5,632 nt of DNA from Solirubrobacteraceae bacterium (lineage in GTDB: Bacteria > Actinomycetota > Thermoleophilia > Solirubrobacterales > Solirubrobacteraceae): positions 1 through 5,632 of the forward strand of contig JAEMTR010000003.1 in assembly GCA_016462245.1 (NCBI GenBank), in the 5' to 3' direction. Positions 1-5,632 of this stretch are shown here, piece after piece; the first letter of the stretch is position 1, and the number at the start of each line of letters is the position of its first letter. A program made the translations under genes and the position numbers. Under the pieces are notes generated by a model. It searched no databases and was not told the DNA's origin. It worked only from the letters and a program-made list of their open reading frames with translations.

Positions 1-336
1 GAGATCGACCGCTTGGAGCGTGCGCTGGAGCGGCGGCCGAGGCTAGCCGACCGCTTGTTTACGGAGCGCGAGCAAGCGTATTCACAGAACCAGGCGAGGC
101 CGGCCCAGCATCTGGCGGCGCGCTTCTGCGCCAAGGAGGCGGCCACAAAAGCTCTCGGCCTCGCCGTACTGCGGCCGCTCGAGATCGAGGTTGAGTCGCA
201 AGGCGACGGCTCGCCGCAGCTACTTCTCAGCGGCGCTGCCGCGGCGCGCGCTGCGCAGCTCGATCTGGCGCTCGGCTGTTCTCTGACCCATTCGAAAGAG
301 ACCGCTGGCGCGGTCGTGGTCGGCGGGCCAGCATGA
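1..336 (+). CDS. acpS: Holo-[acyl-carrier-protein] synthase, 5'-truncated by window
   Basis: AcpS transfers the 4'-phosphopantetheine arm of CoA to a serine of acyl carrier protein, activating it for fatty acid synthesis in the cytoplasm. The frame is open from base 1, giving 111 visible residues; roughly the first ten, including the start and the metal-binding Asp of the family's GTD motif, lie outside the window. Visible family landmarks are EIDRLERAL (1-9), LFTERE (19-24), the RFCAKEA motif (41-47) whose Glu46 is the expected second Mg ligand, the IEV strand that follows, and SLTHSKETAGAVV near the C-terminus. The stop overlaps the next start as ATGA, so translation is probably coupled to nnr. 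One oddity is that the usual Gly-rich GTGIG-like stretch after KEA is absent and this loop is about three residues shorter than in Bacillus AcpS as I remember it. The family call is secure. Confidence 0.93.
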   Translation, partial: EIDRLERALERRPRLADRLFTEREQAYSQNQARPAQHLAARFCAKEAATKALGLAVLRPLEIEVESQGDGSPQLLLSGAAAARAAQLDLALGCSLTHSKETAGAVVVGGPA

Positions 337-1844
337 GCGATTGGTTGATCGCGCTCTCCGACGCCAAGCGCTCACGCGCCGCCGACCAGTGGGCAATTGA
401 GAGCATGGGGGTATCAGGGCTGACGCTGATGGAGGCCGCGGCCGCTGGTCTCGCCGACTACGTCGATCGGTATCTGCCCGAAGGGGTGATTGTGGTCGTC
501 TGCGGCGGCGGCAACAACGGCGGTGACGGTTACGCCGCGGCACGGCTGCTGCGCGCCTCTGGTCGCCAAGTGACGGTGCTCCAGGCCGGTGACTTGGGGC
601 GGCTCAGCGGCGATGCTCTCGCTCAGCTCAGGCTGCTGCCGGGTGCGCCGCCACTGCCGTTTGAGCCTGCGCTGCTGGACGGAGCTTCGGTTGTCGTTGA
701 CGCTCTGCTCGGCACCGGCTTCAGTGGCAAGCCACGCGGCCCGATCGGTAAAGCAATCAAGGCCCTATCGCGCTGCGATCTGCCAATAGTCGCCGTTGAC
801 GTGCCAAGCGGCGTCGACGCCTCAAGCGGTGAGGTTCTCGGCGACGCCGTCACGGCGCAGATGACGGTCAGCTTCAATTGCGACAAGCCAGGGCTCCACA
901 TCAACCCGGGCCGCGAGCATGCTGGCGCCGTCCGCGTAGTTGACATTGGAATCCCGCCAGGCGCACCGCTCGACGAGGCGTCGGTCGGGCTGATCATCGA
1001 CGAGCCACTGATTGCCTCGCTTCCACGGCGCGGAGCGGCTTCGAACAAGTTCACCAGCGGCCACCTTTACGTTGCTGCAGGCTCACGCGGACTTACCGGC
1101 GCGGTGGTATTGGCCTCGACCGCTGCGATGCGCGCCGGCGCCGGCTATGTAACGGCCGGCGTTCCGGAAAGCCAGCAAGCGGTCGTTGCGAGCCATCTAG
1201 TCGAGGTCATGCAGATCGCCCTTGCCGACGAAGATGGCCACCACTGCCGCAAGGGTGCGGGCCAATTGCTCGACGCAGTGGCCGAGCGCGAAGGGGCCGT
1301 TCTGATCGGGCCGGGGCTTGGTTCAAGCAAAGGCGCAAAAGCATTTGCACGCGAGTTTTCGGCCAACGTGGGCCAGCCGCTCGTGATCGATGCTGATGGC
1401 CTCAATGCCTTCGCCGGCAATCTTGATGCGCTGAAGGCGCGAAAACTTCCGACCGTGCTGACGCCACACGAGGGTGAACTGGCACGGCTCTTAGACTGCA
1501 GCATCGAGAAGGTGCGCGAGCGCCGCCTAAGGCAGGTAAGGGCGGCTGCCAAGGCGGCGAATGCGGTCGTGATATTGAAGGGGGTTGACACGCTGATCTG
1601 CAACCCCGATGGGCTCGTGGCGGTAAGCCCAGGCGCATCGCCGGGGCTCGCAACAGCGGGAACAGGTGACGTCCTTGGCGGTGTCGTCGGGGCGCTCTTG
1701 GCGCGCGGTGTCGACCCTTTCGTTTCAGCGGCAGCGGCGGTCAGACTGCACGCCCGCGCCGCCGCTCTGGCGGCCCAGAGCCTCGGTACAGAGGGCATCA
1801 TCGCCAGCGACGTTGTTGCCGCCCTGCCGCTTGCTTGGGCCTGA
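333..1844 (+). CDS. nnr: Bifunctional NAD(P)H-hydrate epimerase / ADP-dependent NAD(P)H-hydrate dehydratase
   Basis: Nnr repairs hydrated NADH and NADPH (NAD(P)HX): the N-terminal YjeF_N half interconverts R and S epimers, and the C-terminal ribokinase-like half dehydrates the S form using ADP (or ATP). The 503 residues match the usual fused length. In the epimerase half (about 1-220) I see GGGNNGGDG (58-66), VDALLGTGFSG (122-132), DVPSGVDA (156-163) and KPGLH (185-189). In the dehydratase half (about 235-500) I see NKFTSGH (238-244), the AAMRAGAGYVT strand (264-274), GPGLG (326-330), DADGLN (353-358), TPHEGE (377-382), LKG (415-417) and AGTGDVLGG (442-450), whose Asp446 is the expected catalytic residue. 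The ATG at 333 overlaps the acpS stop and is preceded by a weak GGCGGG at 322-327. The usual HGxAGD-like motif near the C-terminus reads HARAAA (473-478), a mild deviation. Both domains otherwise look intact and active. Confidence 0.96.
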   Translation: MSDWLIALSDAKRSRAADQWAIESMGVSGLTLMEAAAAGLADYVDRYLPEGVIVVVCGGGNNGGDGYAAARLLRASGRQVTVLQAGDLGRLSGDALAQLRLLPGAPPLPFEPALLDGASVVVDALLGTGFSGKPRGPIGKAIKALSRCDLPIVAVDVPSGVDASSGEVLGDAVTAQMTVSFNCDKPGLHINPGREHAGAVRVVDIGIPPGAPLDEASVGLIIDEPLIASLPRRGAASNKFTSGHLYVAAGSRGLTGAVVLASTAAMRAGAGYVTAGVPESQQAVVASHLVEVMQIALADEDGHHCRKGAGQLLDAVAEREGAVLIGPGLGSSKGAKAFAREFSANVGQPLVIDADGLNAFAGNLDALKARKLPTVLTPHEGELARLLDCSIEKVRERRLRQVRAAAKAANAVVILKGVDTLICNPDGLVAVSPGASPGLATAGTGDVLGGVVGALLARGVDPFVSAAAAVRLHARAAALAAQSLGTEGIIASDVVAALPLAWA

Positions 1845-1845
1845 C

Positions 1846-1851
1846 GGTAAG
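1846..1851 (+). promoter_or_regulatory. Ribosome binding site of the CBS gene
   Basis: GGTAAG lies nine bases before the ATG at 1861, directly after the nnr stop codon. It is a moderate Shine-Dalgarno match and supports 1861 as the true start, even though the frame stays open well upstream inside nnr. Confidence 0.5.
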
Positions 1852-1860
1852 CTTGCAGCC

Positions 1861-2328
1861 ATGAGCACAACAGTCAGCCAGATAATGGATGCAGACCCGC
1901 GGAGCGTGGGCCCCGACGACAGCGTTGAAACGGTGGTCCAGCGGATGCACGATCACGAACTTCCCGGCCTGCCGGTCGTTGACGCGGATGACACGCTGGT
2001 CGGAATTGTCACCGAGAGCGACCTGCTGATGTTCGATGAGCAGGAAGATATTGACCCGCCGGCGCACGTTCAGATCATGGGTGGCGTGATCTACCTTGGT
2101 TCGGTGAAGCACTGGGAAGAGCGGATCCGCAAGTCGGTCGCCAGCACCGTCGAGGAGATCATGAGCACAGAGCCGATCACCGTCAGCCCTGACGCTGACG
2201 CTCACGACGCAGGCCATCTAATCTCAGAGCACGGCCACAACCGCTTGCCGGTTGTTGATGATGAAGGCCGTCTCGTCGGCGTCGTAACGCGCGTCGACGT
2301 GCTCGAGGCGCTGCTAGAAGATCGATAG
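1861..2328 (+). CDS. Two-CBS-domain (Bateman module) protein
   Basis: This is a small, probably cytosolic 155-residue protein made almost wholly of a paired CBS module. CBS pairs commonly bind adenine-containing ligands (AMP, ADP, ATP, NAD, SAM) and act as energy or redox sensors; the ligand and target here are unknown. The first CBS repeat (about 1-57) has SQIMDADPRSV, GLPVVDADDTLVGIVTESDLL and the second (about 97-153) has EEIMSTEPITVSP, RLPVVDDEGRLVGVVTRVDVL. Both keep the PVVD...LVGxVT core and a TxxD ending (Thr51/Asp54 and Thr143/Asp146), a pattern often used to hold ribose and phosphate. A linker of about 40 residues (57-96) with GGVIYLGSVKHWEERI separates them; I recall similar linkers in other actinobacterial stand-alone CBS proteins. 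There is no membrane segment or catalytic domain. The ATG at 1861 is preferred because of its RBS and the 16-base gap after nnr. Confidence 0.9.
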   Translation: MSTTVSQIMDADPRSVGPDDSVETVVQRMHDHELPGLPVVDADDTLVGIVTESDLLMFDEQEDIDPPAHVQIMGGVIYLGSVKHWEERIRKSVASTVEEIMSTEPITVSPDADAHDAGHLISEHGHNRLPVVDDEGRLVGVVTRVDVLEALLEDR

Positions 2329-2331
2329 CGA

Positions 2332-2336
2332 GTGAG
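2332..2336 (+). promoter_or_regulatory. Weak ribosome binding site supporting the GTG start of alr
   Basis: GTGAG lies nine bases before the GTG at 2346, within the 17-base gap after the CBS stop. It is a weak Shine-Dalgarno match, but no ATG lies in frame nearby, so it helps choose the GTG start. Confidence 0.35.
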
Positions 2337-2345
2337 CTGATCGCA

Positions 2346-3458
2346 GTGCGCGCGCTGGTCTCGGTCAATCTTGGGGCGATTGAACGGAACGTCGCGCTGC
2401 TCTCCGCGCGAGCGCCGTCAGCGCAGCTTTGCGCAGTCGTCAAAGCGAACGGTTACGGCCACGGCGCTGTCGCTGTAGCGCAGGCGGCGATCGACGGTGG
2501 CGCCACTTGGCTTGCGGTCGCTACTTCGACCGAAGCAACTTCACTTAGGGATGCAGGAGTTGAAGTTCCGATCCTGCTGATGGGCGCGTTGACTGCGCCC
2601 GAGCTGGAAGCCGCACTCCGCGCGCAGGCAGATGTTGTCGTCTGGAGCGAAGAGTTCTTAGCCCGCGTTGCCGCGCTCGGCGGTGGTCGCGTACACATAA
2701 AGCTGGACACCGGGATGGGCAGGCTCGGCACGCGCGACCGTGCGCTGGCGACGAGCCTGACCGAACAGGCCGGCTCCGACGCGAAGATTGAGTTGGTCGG
2801 CCTGATGACGCACTTCGCAACAGCCGACGAGTTGGGAGACGACTTCTTCGCTCAGCAGCTTGACGAGTTCACGAGCTGGGCCGACGAAGTAGTCGCGACG
2901 AACCCAGGGTTGCTCCGGCACGCTGCCAACAGCGCTGCGCTGCTGCGTGACGCTAAGTCTCATTTTGATCTCGTCCGTCCCGGCGTTGCCTGTTACGGGC
3001 TCGACCCGTTTGGTGTCGACCCGACCGCGCAAGGGCTGGAGCCGGCGCTGCGCCTGGAGTCTTATGTCGCGTCGATTAAGCGATGCGACGCTGGCCAGAG
3101 CACCGGCTATGGGCGCAGCTTCGTCGCTGAGCAAGCGACGATGATTGCGACAGTTCCAGTCGGCTACGCCGACGGCTGGAAGCGAATCTTCTCAAACAAC
3201 GCCGAGGCCTTGATCAACGGCAGACGCTTTCGCGTCGTCGGCAACGTCAGCATGGACAACATGACGCTCGATCTAGGCAGCGATGGGGGAGCGGTGGAGC
3301 TCGGAGACACCGTTACTTTGCTCGGCAGCGATGGCGATGATCGGATCCTCAGCGAGCAACTCGCAACTCGCGCGAGCACGATCAACTACGAGATTGTGAC
3401 CTCGATCAGCGAACGGGTTCCCCGCAGCTACGTCGGCGCCGTGGACGGTGGAAGCTGA
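2346..3458 (+). CDS. alr: Alanine racemase (PLP-dependent)
   Basis: Alr interconverts L- and D-alanine, supplying D-Ala for the peptidoglycan stem peptide. The 370 residues are full length for the fold-type III family. The PLP-binding motif VVKANGYGHG (31-40) carries Lys33, the expected Schiff-base lysine and one catalytic base. KLDTGMGRLG (119-128) holds the lysine often carbamylated in this family and the active-site Arg126. His157 (LMTHFAT), Asn195/Ser196 (HAANSAA) and Arg211 (VRPGVACYG) are expected PLP contacts. GYGRSF holds Tyr255, the likely second catalytic base; PVGYADG (271-277) and NVSMDNM (300-306, Met303-Asp304) complete the dimer-shared active site. The start is a GTG seventeen bases after the CBS gene with a weak GTGAG upstream. 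The stop overlaps the next ATG by one base (TGATG), so cca is likely translated by coupling. All key residues are present; no oddity seen. Confidence 0.97.
   Translation: MRALVSVNLGAIERNVALLSARAPSAQLCAVVKANGYGHGAVAVAQAAIDGGATWLAVATSTEATSLRDAGVEVPILLMGALTAPELEAALRAQADVVVWSEEFLARVAALGGGRVHIKLDTGMGRLGTRDRALATSLTEQAGSDAKIELVGLMTHFATADELGDDFFAQQLDEFTSWADEVVATNPGLLRHAANSAALLRDAKSHFDLVRPGVACYGLDPFGVDPTAQGLEPALRLESYVASIKRCDAGQSTGYGRSFVAEQATMIATVPVGYADGWKRIFSNNAEALINGRRFRVVGNVSMDNMTLDLGSDGGAVELGDTVTLLGSDGDDRILSEQLATRASTINYEIVTSISERVPRSYVGAVDGGS
3447..3453 (+). promoter_or_regulatory. Ribosome binding site of cca inside the end of alr
   Basis: GGTGGAA lies four bases before the ATG at 3458, or six when counted from the GGTGG core, within the last codons of alr. 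It is a good purine-rich Shine-Dalgarno match. Together with the one-base TGATG overlap it fixes the start of the nucleotidyltransferase. Confidence 0.55.
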
Positions 3459-4885
3459 TGAGCGCTGGCGCGCAGCCGTTCGAGCTGGCGAAGAGCGTTC
3501 TTGACCCAGAGCGCACCTGGTTCGTTGGTGGGGTAATCCGCGACCGCCTGGCGGCGCGCGGCCCACAGTCAACGACGCTAGATGTAGACCTGATCGTTGA
3601 TGGTGACGGTGAAGAGGCAGCGCGGCAGCTGCGCGACGCTGCTCCGGCCGGCGCAGCAGTCTTCACGCTCTCCGACCAGTTCGGCGCCTGGCGCGTCTGC
3701 AGCGCCGATCGTGACTGGCAGATCGACTGCACGCCGCTGCAGGGCGAGACGCTTGAGGATGATCTCCGCGCTCGTGATTTGACGATCAACGCGATCGCCG
3801 AGCCGCTAGCGGGCGGCGAGCTGATCGATCCCACCGGAGGGCTTGAAGATCTGCAGCTTGGCGTCCTTCGAGCCGCCAGCGCCGATGCGTTTGCCGCCGA
3901 TCCGCTGCGCTGTGTCAGGCTCGCCCGCTTCGCCGTTCAACTGGGCTTCACGATTGATCCTGAAACGTTGGCCTCGGCCCAGGCAAGCGCCGACGGGCTC
4001 AGCTCCGTCGCCGGCGAACGGATCTTCGCCGAACTGAACCTGATTCTGAGCGCGCCTGAGGCTGTCGAAGGGATCCGCCTTCTCGACCAGATCGGCGCCG
4101 CAGCGATGATTTTGCCAGAGCTCTGCGCGCTGCAGGGGGTCGAGCAGACTGCTTACCACCACCTCGATGCATACGAGCACACGCTTGAGGTTCTGCAGCA
4201 GGCAATCGATATCGAGCTCGAGCCGAGCGCTCTGCTTGGCGACGAGAGCGGCGCGGCGGTCGCGGCGCTGCTCTCCGAGCCGCTCGCCGACGGCCTCTCA
4301 CGAGCGGTGGGGCTGCGGTGGGGCGCGGTGCTCCACGACATCGCTAAGCCACAGACCCGCGCCGAGTTCGATGACGGGCGGATTGGCTTCCCCGGCCATG
4401 CGGTCGAGGGAGCAGCGCAGTCGCGACTGATCCTAGAGCGGCTTAAGGCAAGCGAGCGCCTTCGTGCACACGTTTCACAGCTCACGCTGGAGCACCTCAG
4501 GCTTGGTTTTCTCGTTCACGAACAACCGCTTAGCCGGGAGGCCTACTACCTCTACCTGAGTTCTTGTCAGCCGGTCGAGGTCGATGTGACGTTGCTCTCA
4601 CTCGCAGATCGCCTCGCGACGCGCGGCCGTAAGGCGGAAGAGGCGATTGCCGCGCATCAGGAGCTCGCTCTCGATCTTCTCGCTGAGTCGCTGCGTTGGC
4701 GCGCGAGCGGCCCCCCGGAGCCGGTTATTCGCGGCGATCAGCTGGCGGCCGAGCTTGGCATCGAGCACGGGCCGCGGCTCGGCGAGCTGCTCGCGGCGAT
4801 CGCCGAAGGCCAGTACTGCGGCAGCGTCACAGACGAGCAGTCTGCGGTCGAGCTTGCGCGCACTCTGCTCGCAAGCGGCGACTGA
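3458..4885 (+). CDS. cca: CCA tRNA nucleotidyltransferase / poly(A) polymerase family protein with HD domain
   Basis: Class II tRNA nucleotidyltransferases add or repair the 3' CCA end of tRNA without a nucleic acid template. The 475-residue protein has the head domain with VGGVIRD (23-29), the metal-binding DVD (Asp42/Asp44), the LEDDLRARDLTINAIA block (99-114), IDPTGGLEDL (123-132) and DPLRCVRLARF (148-158), where Asp148 and Arg151 fit the EDxxR nucleotide-template pair. An HD domain follows: His241 (YEHTL), His293-Asp294 (VLHDIAK), His314, His346 and Asp384 (LADR), a complete metal-ligand set as in phosphohydrolases. The tail (421-472) has the family ending IRGDQLAAELGI...GPRLGELL. Two deviations: the RRD motif reads ARD (105-107), and about 50 residues separate His241 from His293, longer than I expect. 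Poly(A) polymerase is the main alternative; sequence alone does not separate the two. The stop is three bases from a convergent gene. Confidence 0.9.
   Translation: MSAGAQPFELAKSVLDPERTWFVGGVIRDRLAARGPQSTTLDVDLIVDGDGEEAARQLRDAAPAGAAVFTLSDQFGAWRVCSADRDWQIDCTPLQGETLEDDLRARDLTINAIAEPLAGGELIDPTGGLEDLQLGVLRAASADAFAADPLRCVRLARFAVQLGFTIDPETLASAQASADGLSSVAGERIFAELNLILSAPEAVEGIRLLDQIGAAAMILPELCALQGVEQTAYHHLDAYEHTLEVLQQAIDIELEPSALLGDESGAAVAALLSEPLADGLSRAVGLRWGAVLHDIAKPQTRAEFDDGRIGFPGHAVEGAAQSRLILERLKASERLRAHVSQLTLEHLRLGFLVHEQPLSREAYYLYLSSCQPVEVDVTLLSLADRLATRGRKAEEAIAAHQELALDLLAESLRWRASGPPEPVIRGDQLAAELGIEHGPRLGELLAAIAEGQYCGSVTDEQSAVELARTLLASGD
4852..4876. terminator. Possible hairpin at the convergent 3' ends (weak)
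   Basis: GCTTGCG (4852-4858) and CGCAAGC (4870-4876) form a perfect 7-bp stem with an 11-base loop. It lies just before the cca stop on the + strand and 12 bases beyond the stop of the - strand peptidase gene. It could slow RNA polymerase or protect RNA 3' ends from both directions. No T-run follows on either strand, so it is not a standard intrinsic terminator. A few such repeats are expected by chance in a window this size. Confidence 0.2.
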
Positions 4886-4888
4886 GCG

Positions 4889-5632
4889 CTAACTCTGTTC
4901 TTGTGAGGCGATATTGCGCAGCAACTGCTCGCAGATCAGCGTCGCGTCAACGACGCTGCCGTAGTCGACGTTCTCGGCAGTATCGGTAGGCCAGTGGTAG
5001 TTGGAGGGAGCTTTGTATTGGGAGATCGAGCCGAGCATCAGCGTCGGGTAACCGGCCTGCATTGAGATCAGCGCGTCGGTTGCGTTGCGGAAGCGCAGGC
5101 CGCGGACAAGCTCGACGTCTAGCTGCGCTGCGGCGTCCGAGAGTTCGCTCTTGAACGCTTCGTCGTAATCGGCCATCCGCAGCATCCCCTCGCCTTCGAG
5201 CTGCATCAGGGTCGGTGACCCAACGCTGTCGATGCAGACGAAACTGGTCGAATCGAGTGGCAATGAGCCAAAGTGGCTCTTGGCAAAGCCTCGCATCCCT
5301 TCCATGAACGACTCCTCAGAGCCGGTCGAGACGAGCAGCACACGGACCCCGGCAATTGGCCGCTCGCGCAGAAGCCGCGCCAAACCAGCGAGCACAGCAA
5401 CGCCGCTGAGGTTGTCGTTGGCTCCAGGCACGACAGAGCGTGAACCAATCTCGGCGAATGTCAGAGCGCTCCCGAGCGAGAGCACAGCCGCGGCGCGTCG
5501 CAGCAGCTTCGAACCGTTCAGTCCGCTAAGCAGGGTCAGCAGCGGGCCAGCAAAGACCGGGAACATGATCGGTGGCGTCGTCTGTGAACGCTCGAGCTGC
5601 TTTGGGAAGCGCTCGCCAAAGAACTCTGGAAT
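4889..5632 (-). CDS. M28-family zinc metallopeptidase with membrane-like insert, 5' end beyond window
   Basis: M28 enzymes are di-zinc aminopeptidases or carboxypeptidases; substrate here is unknown. The frame stays open to the window edge, giving 247 visible residues, so an internal ATG at 5566 is not the start. Counted from the edge, PGANDNLSGVA (69-79) supplies the bridging Asp73, TGSEES (103-108) the catalytic Glu106 and ligand Glu107, CIDSVGSP (133-140) Asp135, and NYHWPTDT (211-218) His213. The spacings 34, 28 and 78 closely match those of the Aeromonas and Streptomyces griseus aminopeptidases. The first ligand motif (HxD) is not in the window, although it normally sits 12-20 residues before the bridging Asp. 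Instead residues 20-62 hold two hydrophobic stretches (about 22-38 and 47-61) around a basic SKLLRR turn, suggesting a membrane hairpin insert. The gene converges on cca across three bases and is not part of the + strand operon. Confidence 0.88.
   Translation of the reverse strand: MPEFFGERFPKQLERSQTTPPIMFPVFAGPLLTLLSGLNGSKLLRRAAAVLSLGSALTFAEIGSRSVVPGANDNLSGVAVLAGLARLLRERPIAGVRVLLVSTGSEESFMEGMRGFAKSHFGSLPLDSTSFVCIDSVGSPTLMQLEGEGMLRMADYDEAFKSELSDAAAQLDVELVRGLRFRNATDALISMQAGYPTLMLGSISQYKAPSNYHWPTDTAENVDYGSVVDATLICEQLLRNIASQEQS

Noticed and set aside
220..543. Arg-rich - strand frame across the acpS/nnr junction
   Set aside because: Composition is typical of antisense GC-rich sequence, with no recognisable motif.
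1134..1145. Perfect 12-base palindrome GCCGGCGCCGGC
   Set aside because: It encodes the conserved AGAG stretch of the Nnr dehydratase domain; such palindromes arise easily from Gly/Ala codons in GC-rich genes.
1666..1860. Upstream extension of the CBS reading frame inside nnr
   Set aside because: The extension overlaps the well-conserved end of the Nnr dehydratase domain in another frame, its translation is Arg/Ser-rich with no domain, and the ATG at 1861 has its own Shine-Dalgarno and starts exactly at the CBS fold.
1145..1870. Long open frame on the - strand opposite nnr
   Set aside because: The translation is low-complexity, Ala/Ser/Pro/Arg-rich, and lies wholly antisense to a strongly conserved enzyme; a normal shadow in GC-rich DNA.
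3806..4180. - strand open frame opposite cca
   Set aside because: It is antisense to conserved Cca motifs, with no family resemblance of its own.
5564..5566. ATG as the start of the M28 gene
   Set aside because: The frame stays open for 22 more codons to the window edge with family-like residues (PEFFGERFPKQLER), and a start here would omit the first metal ligand.
1..5632. Search for a defence system, mobile element, CRISPR array, toxin-antitoxin pair or biosynthetic cluster
   Set aside because: Every base is accounted for by six conserved genes and short gaps; I saw no transposase, integrase, direct repeat array, phage gene or sign of foreign composition.

Overview
This is a gene-dense, GC-rich bacterial window that is almost entirely coding and looks like a housekeeping locus. 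The acpS-nnr-alr order is typical of Actinobacteria. Several proteins (the CBS protein, the alanine racemase, the M28 peptidase with a membrane-like insert) resemble what I recall from deep-branching Thermoleophilia/Solirubrobacterales. That placement is an inference from memory of protein style; no alignment or tree was run.

Layout. Five genes run head-to-tail on the + strand: the 3' part of acpS (holo-ACP synthase, cut by the window start), nnr (bifunctional NAD(P)HX epimerase/dehydratase), a two-CBS-domain protein, alr (alanine racemase) and a cca-type tRNA nucleotidyltransferase with an HD domain. Junctions are very tight: a 4-base ATGA overlap, gaps of 16 and 17 bases, and a 1-base TGATG overlap. 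A single polycistronic transcript with translational coupling is therefore likely, with its promoter upstream of the window. A sixth gene, a zinc-type M28 metallopeptidase, lies on the - strand. It converges on cca with only 3 bases between the stop codons, and its 5' part runs off the window end.

Function. The + strand genes cover lipid-carrier activation (AcpS), repair of damaged nicotinamide cofactors (Nnr), D-alanine supply for peptidoglycan (Alr) and tRNA 3'-end maturation or repair (Cca). The CBS protein is a probable adenine-nucleotide sensor of unknown target. These are not steps of one pathway; the grouping looks like a growth-linked housekeeping operon.

There is no intergenic stretch over 17 bases. 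I saw no RNA gene, mobile element, CRISPR array or long repeat, and no evidence of an undescribed multi-gene system. The points most worth a second look are the membrane-like insertion splitting the M28 metal site, the CBS protein between nnr and alr, the altered RRD motif and enlarged HD region of the nucleotidyltransferase, and the placement of cca where many actinobacteria carry tsaE/tsaB/tsaD.
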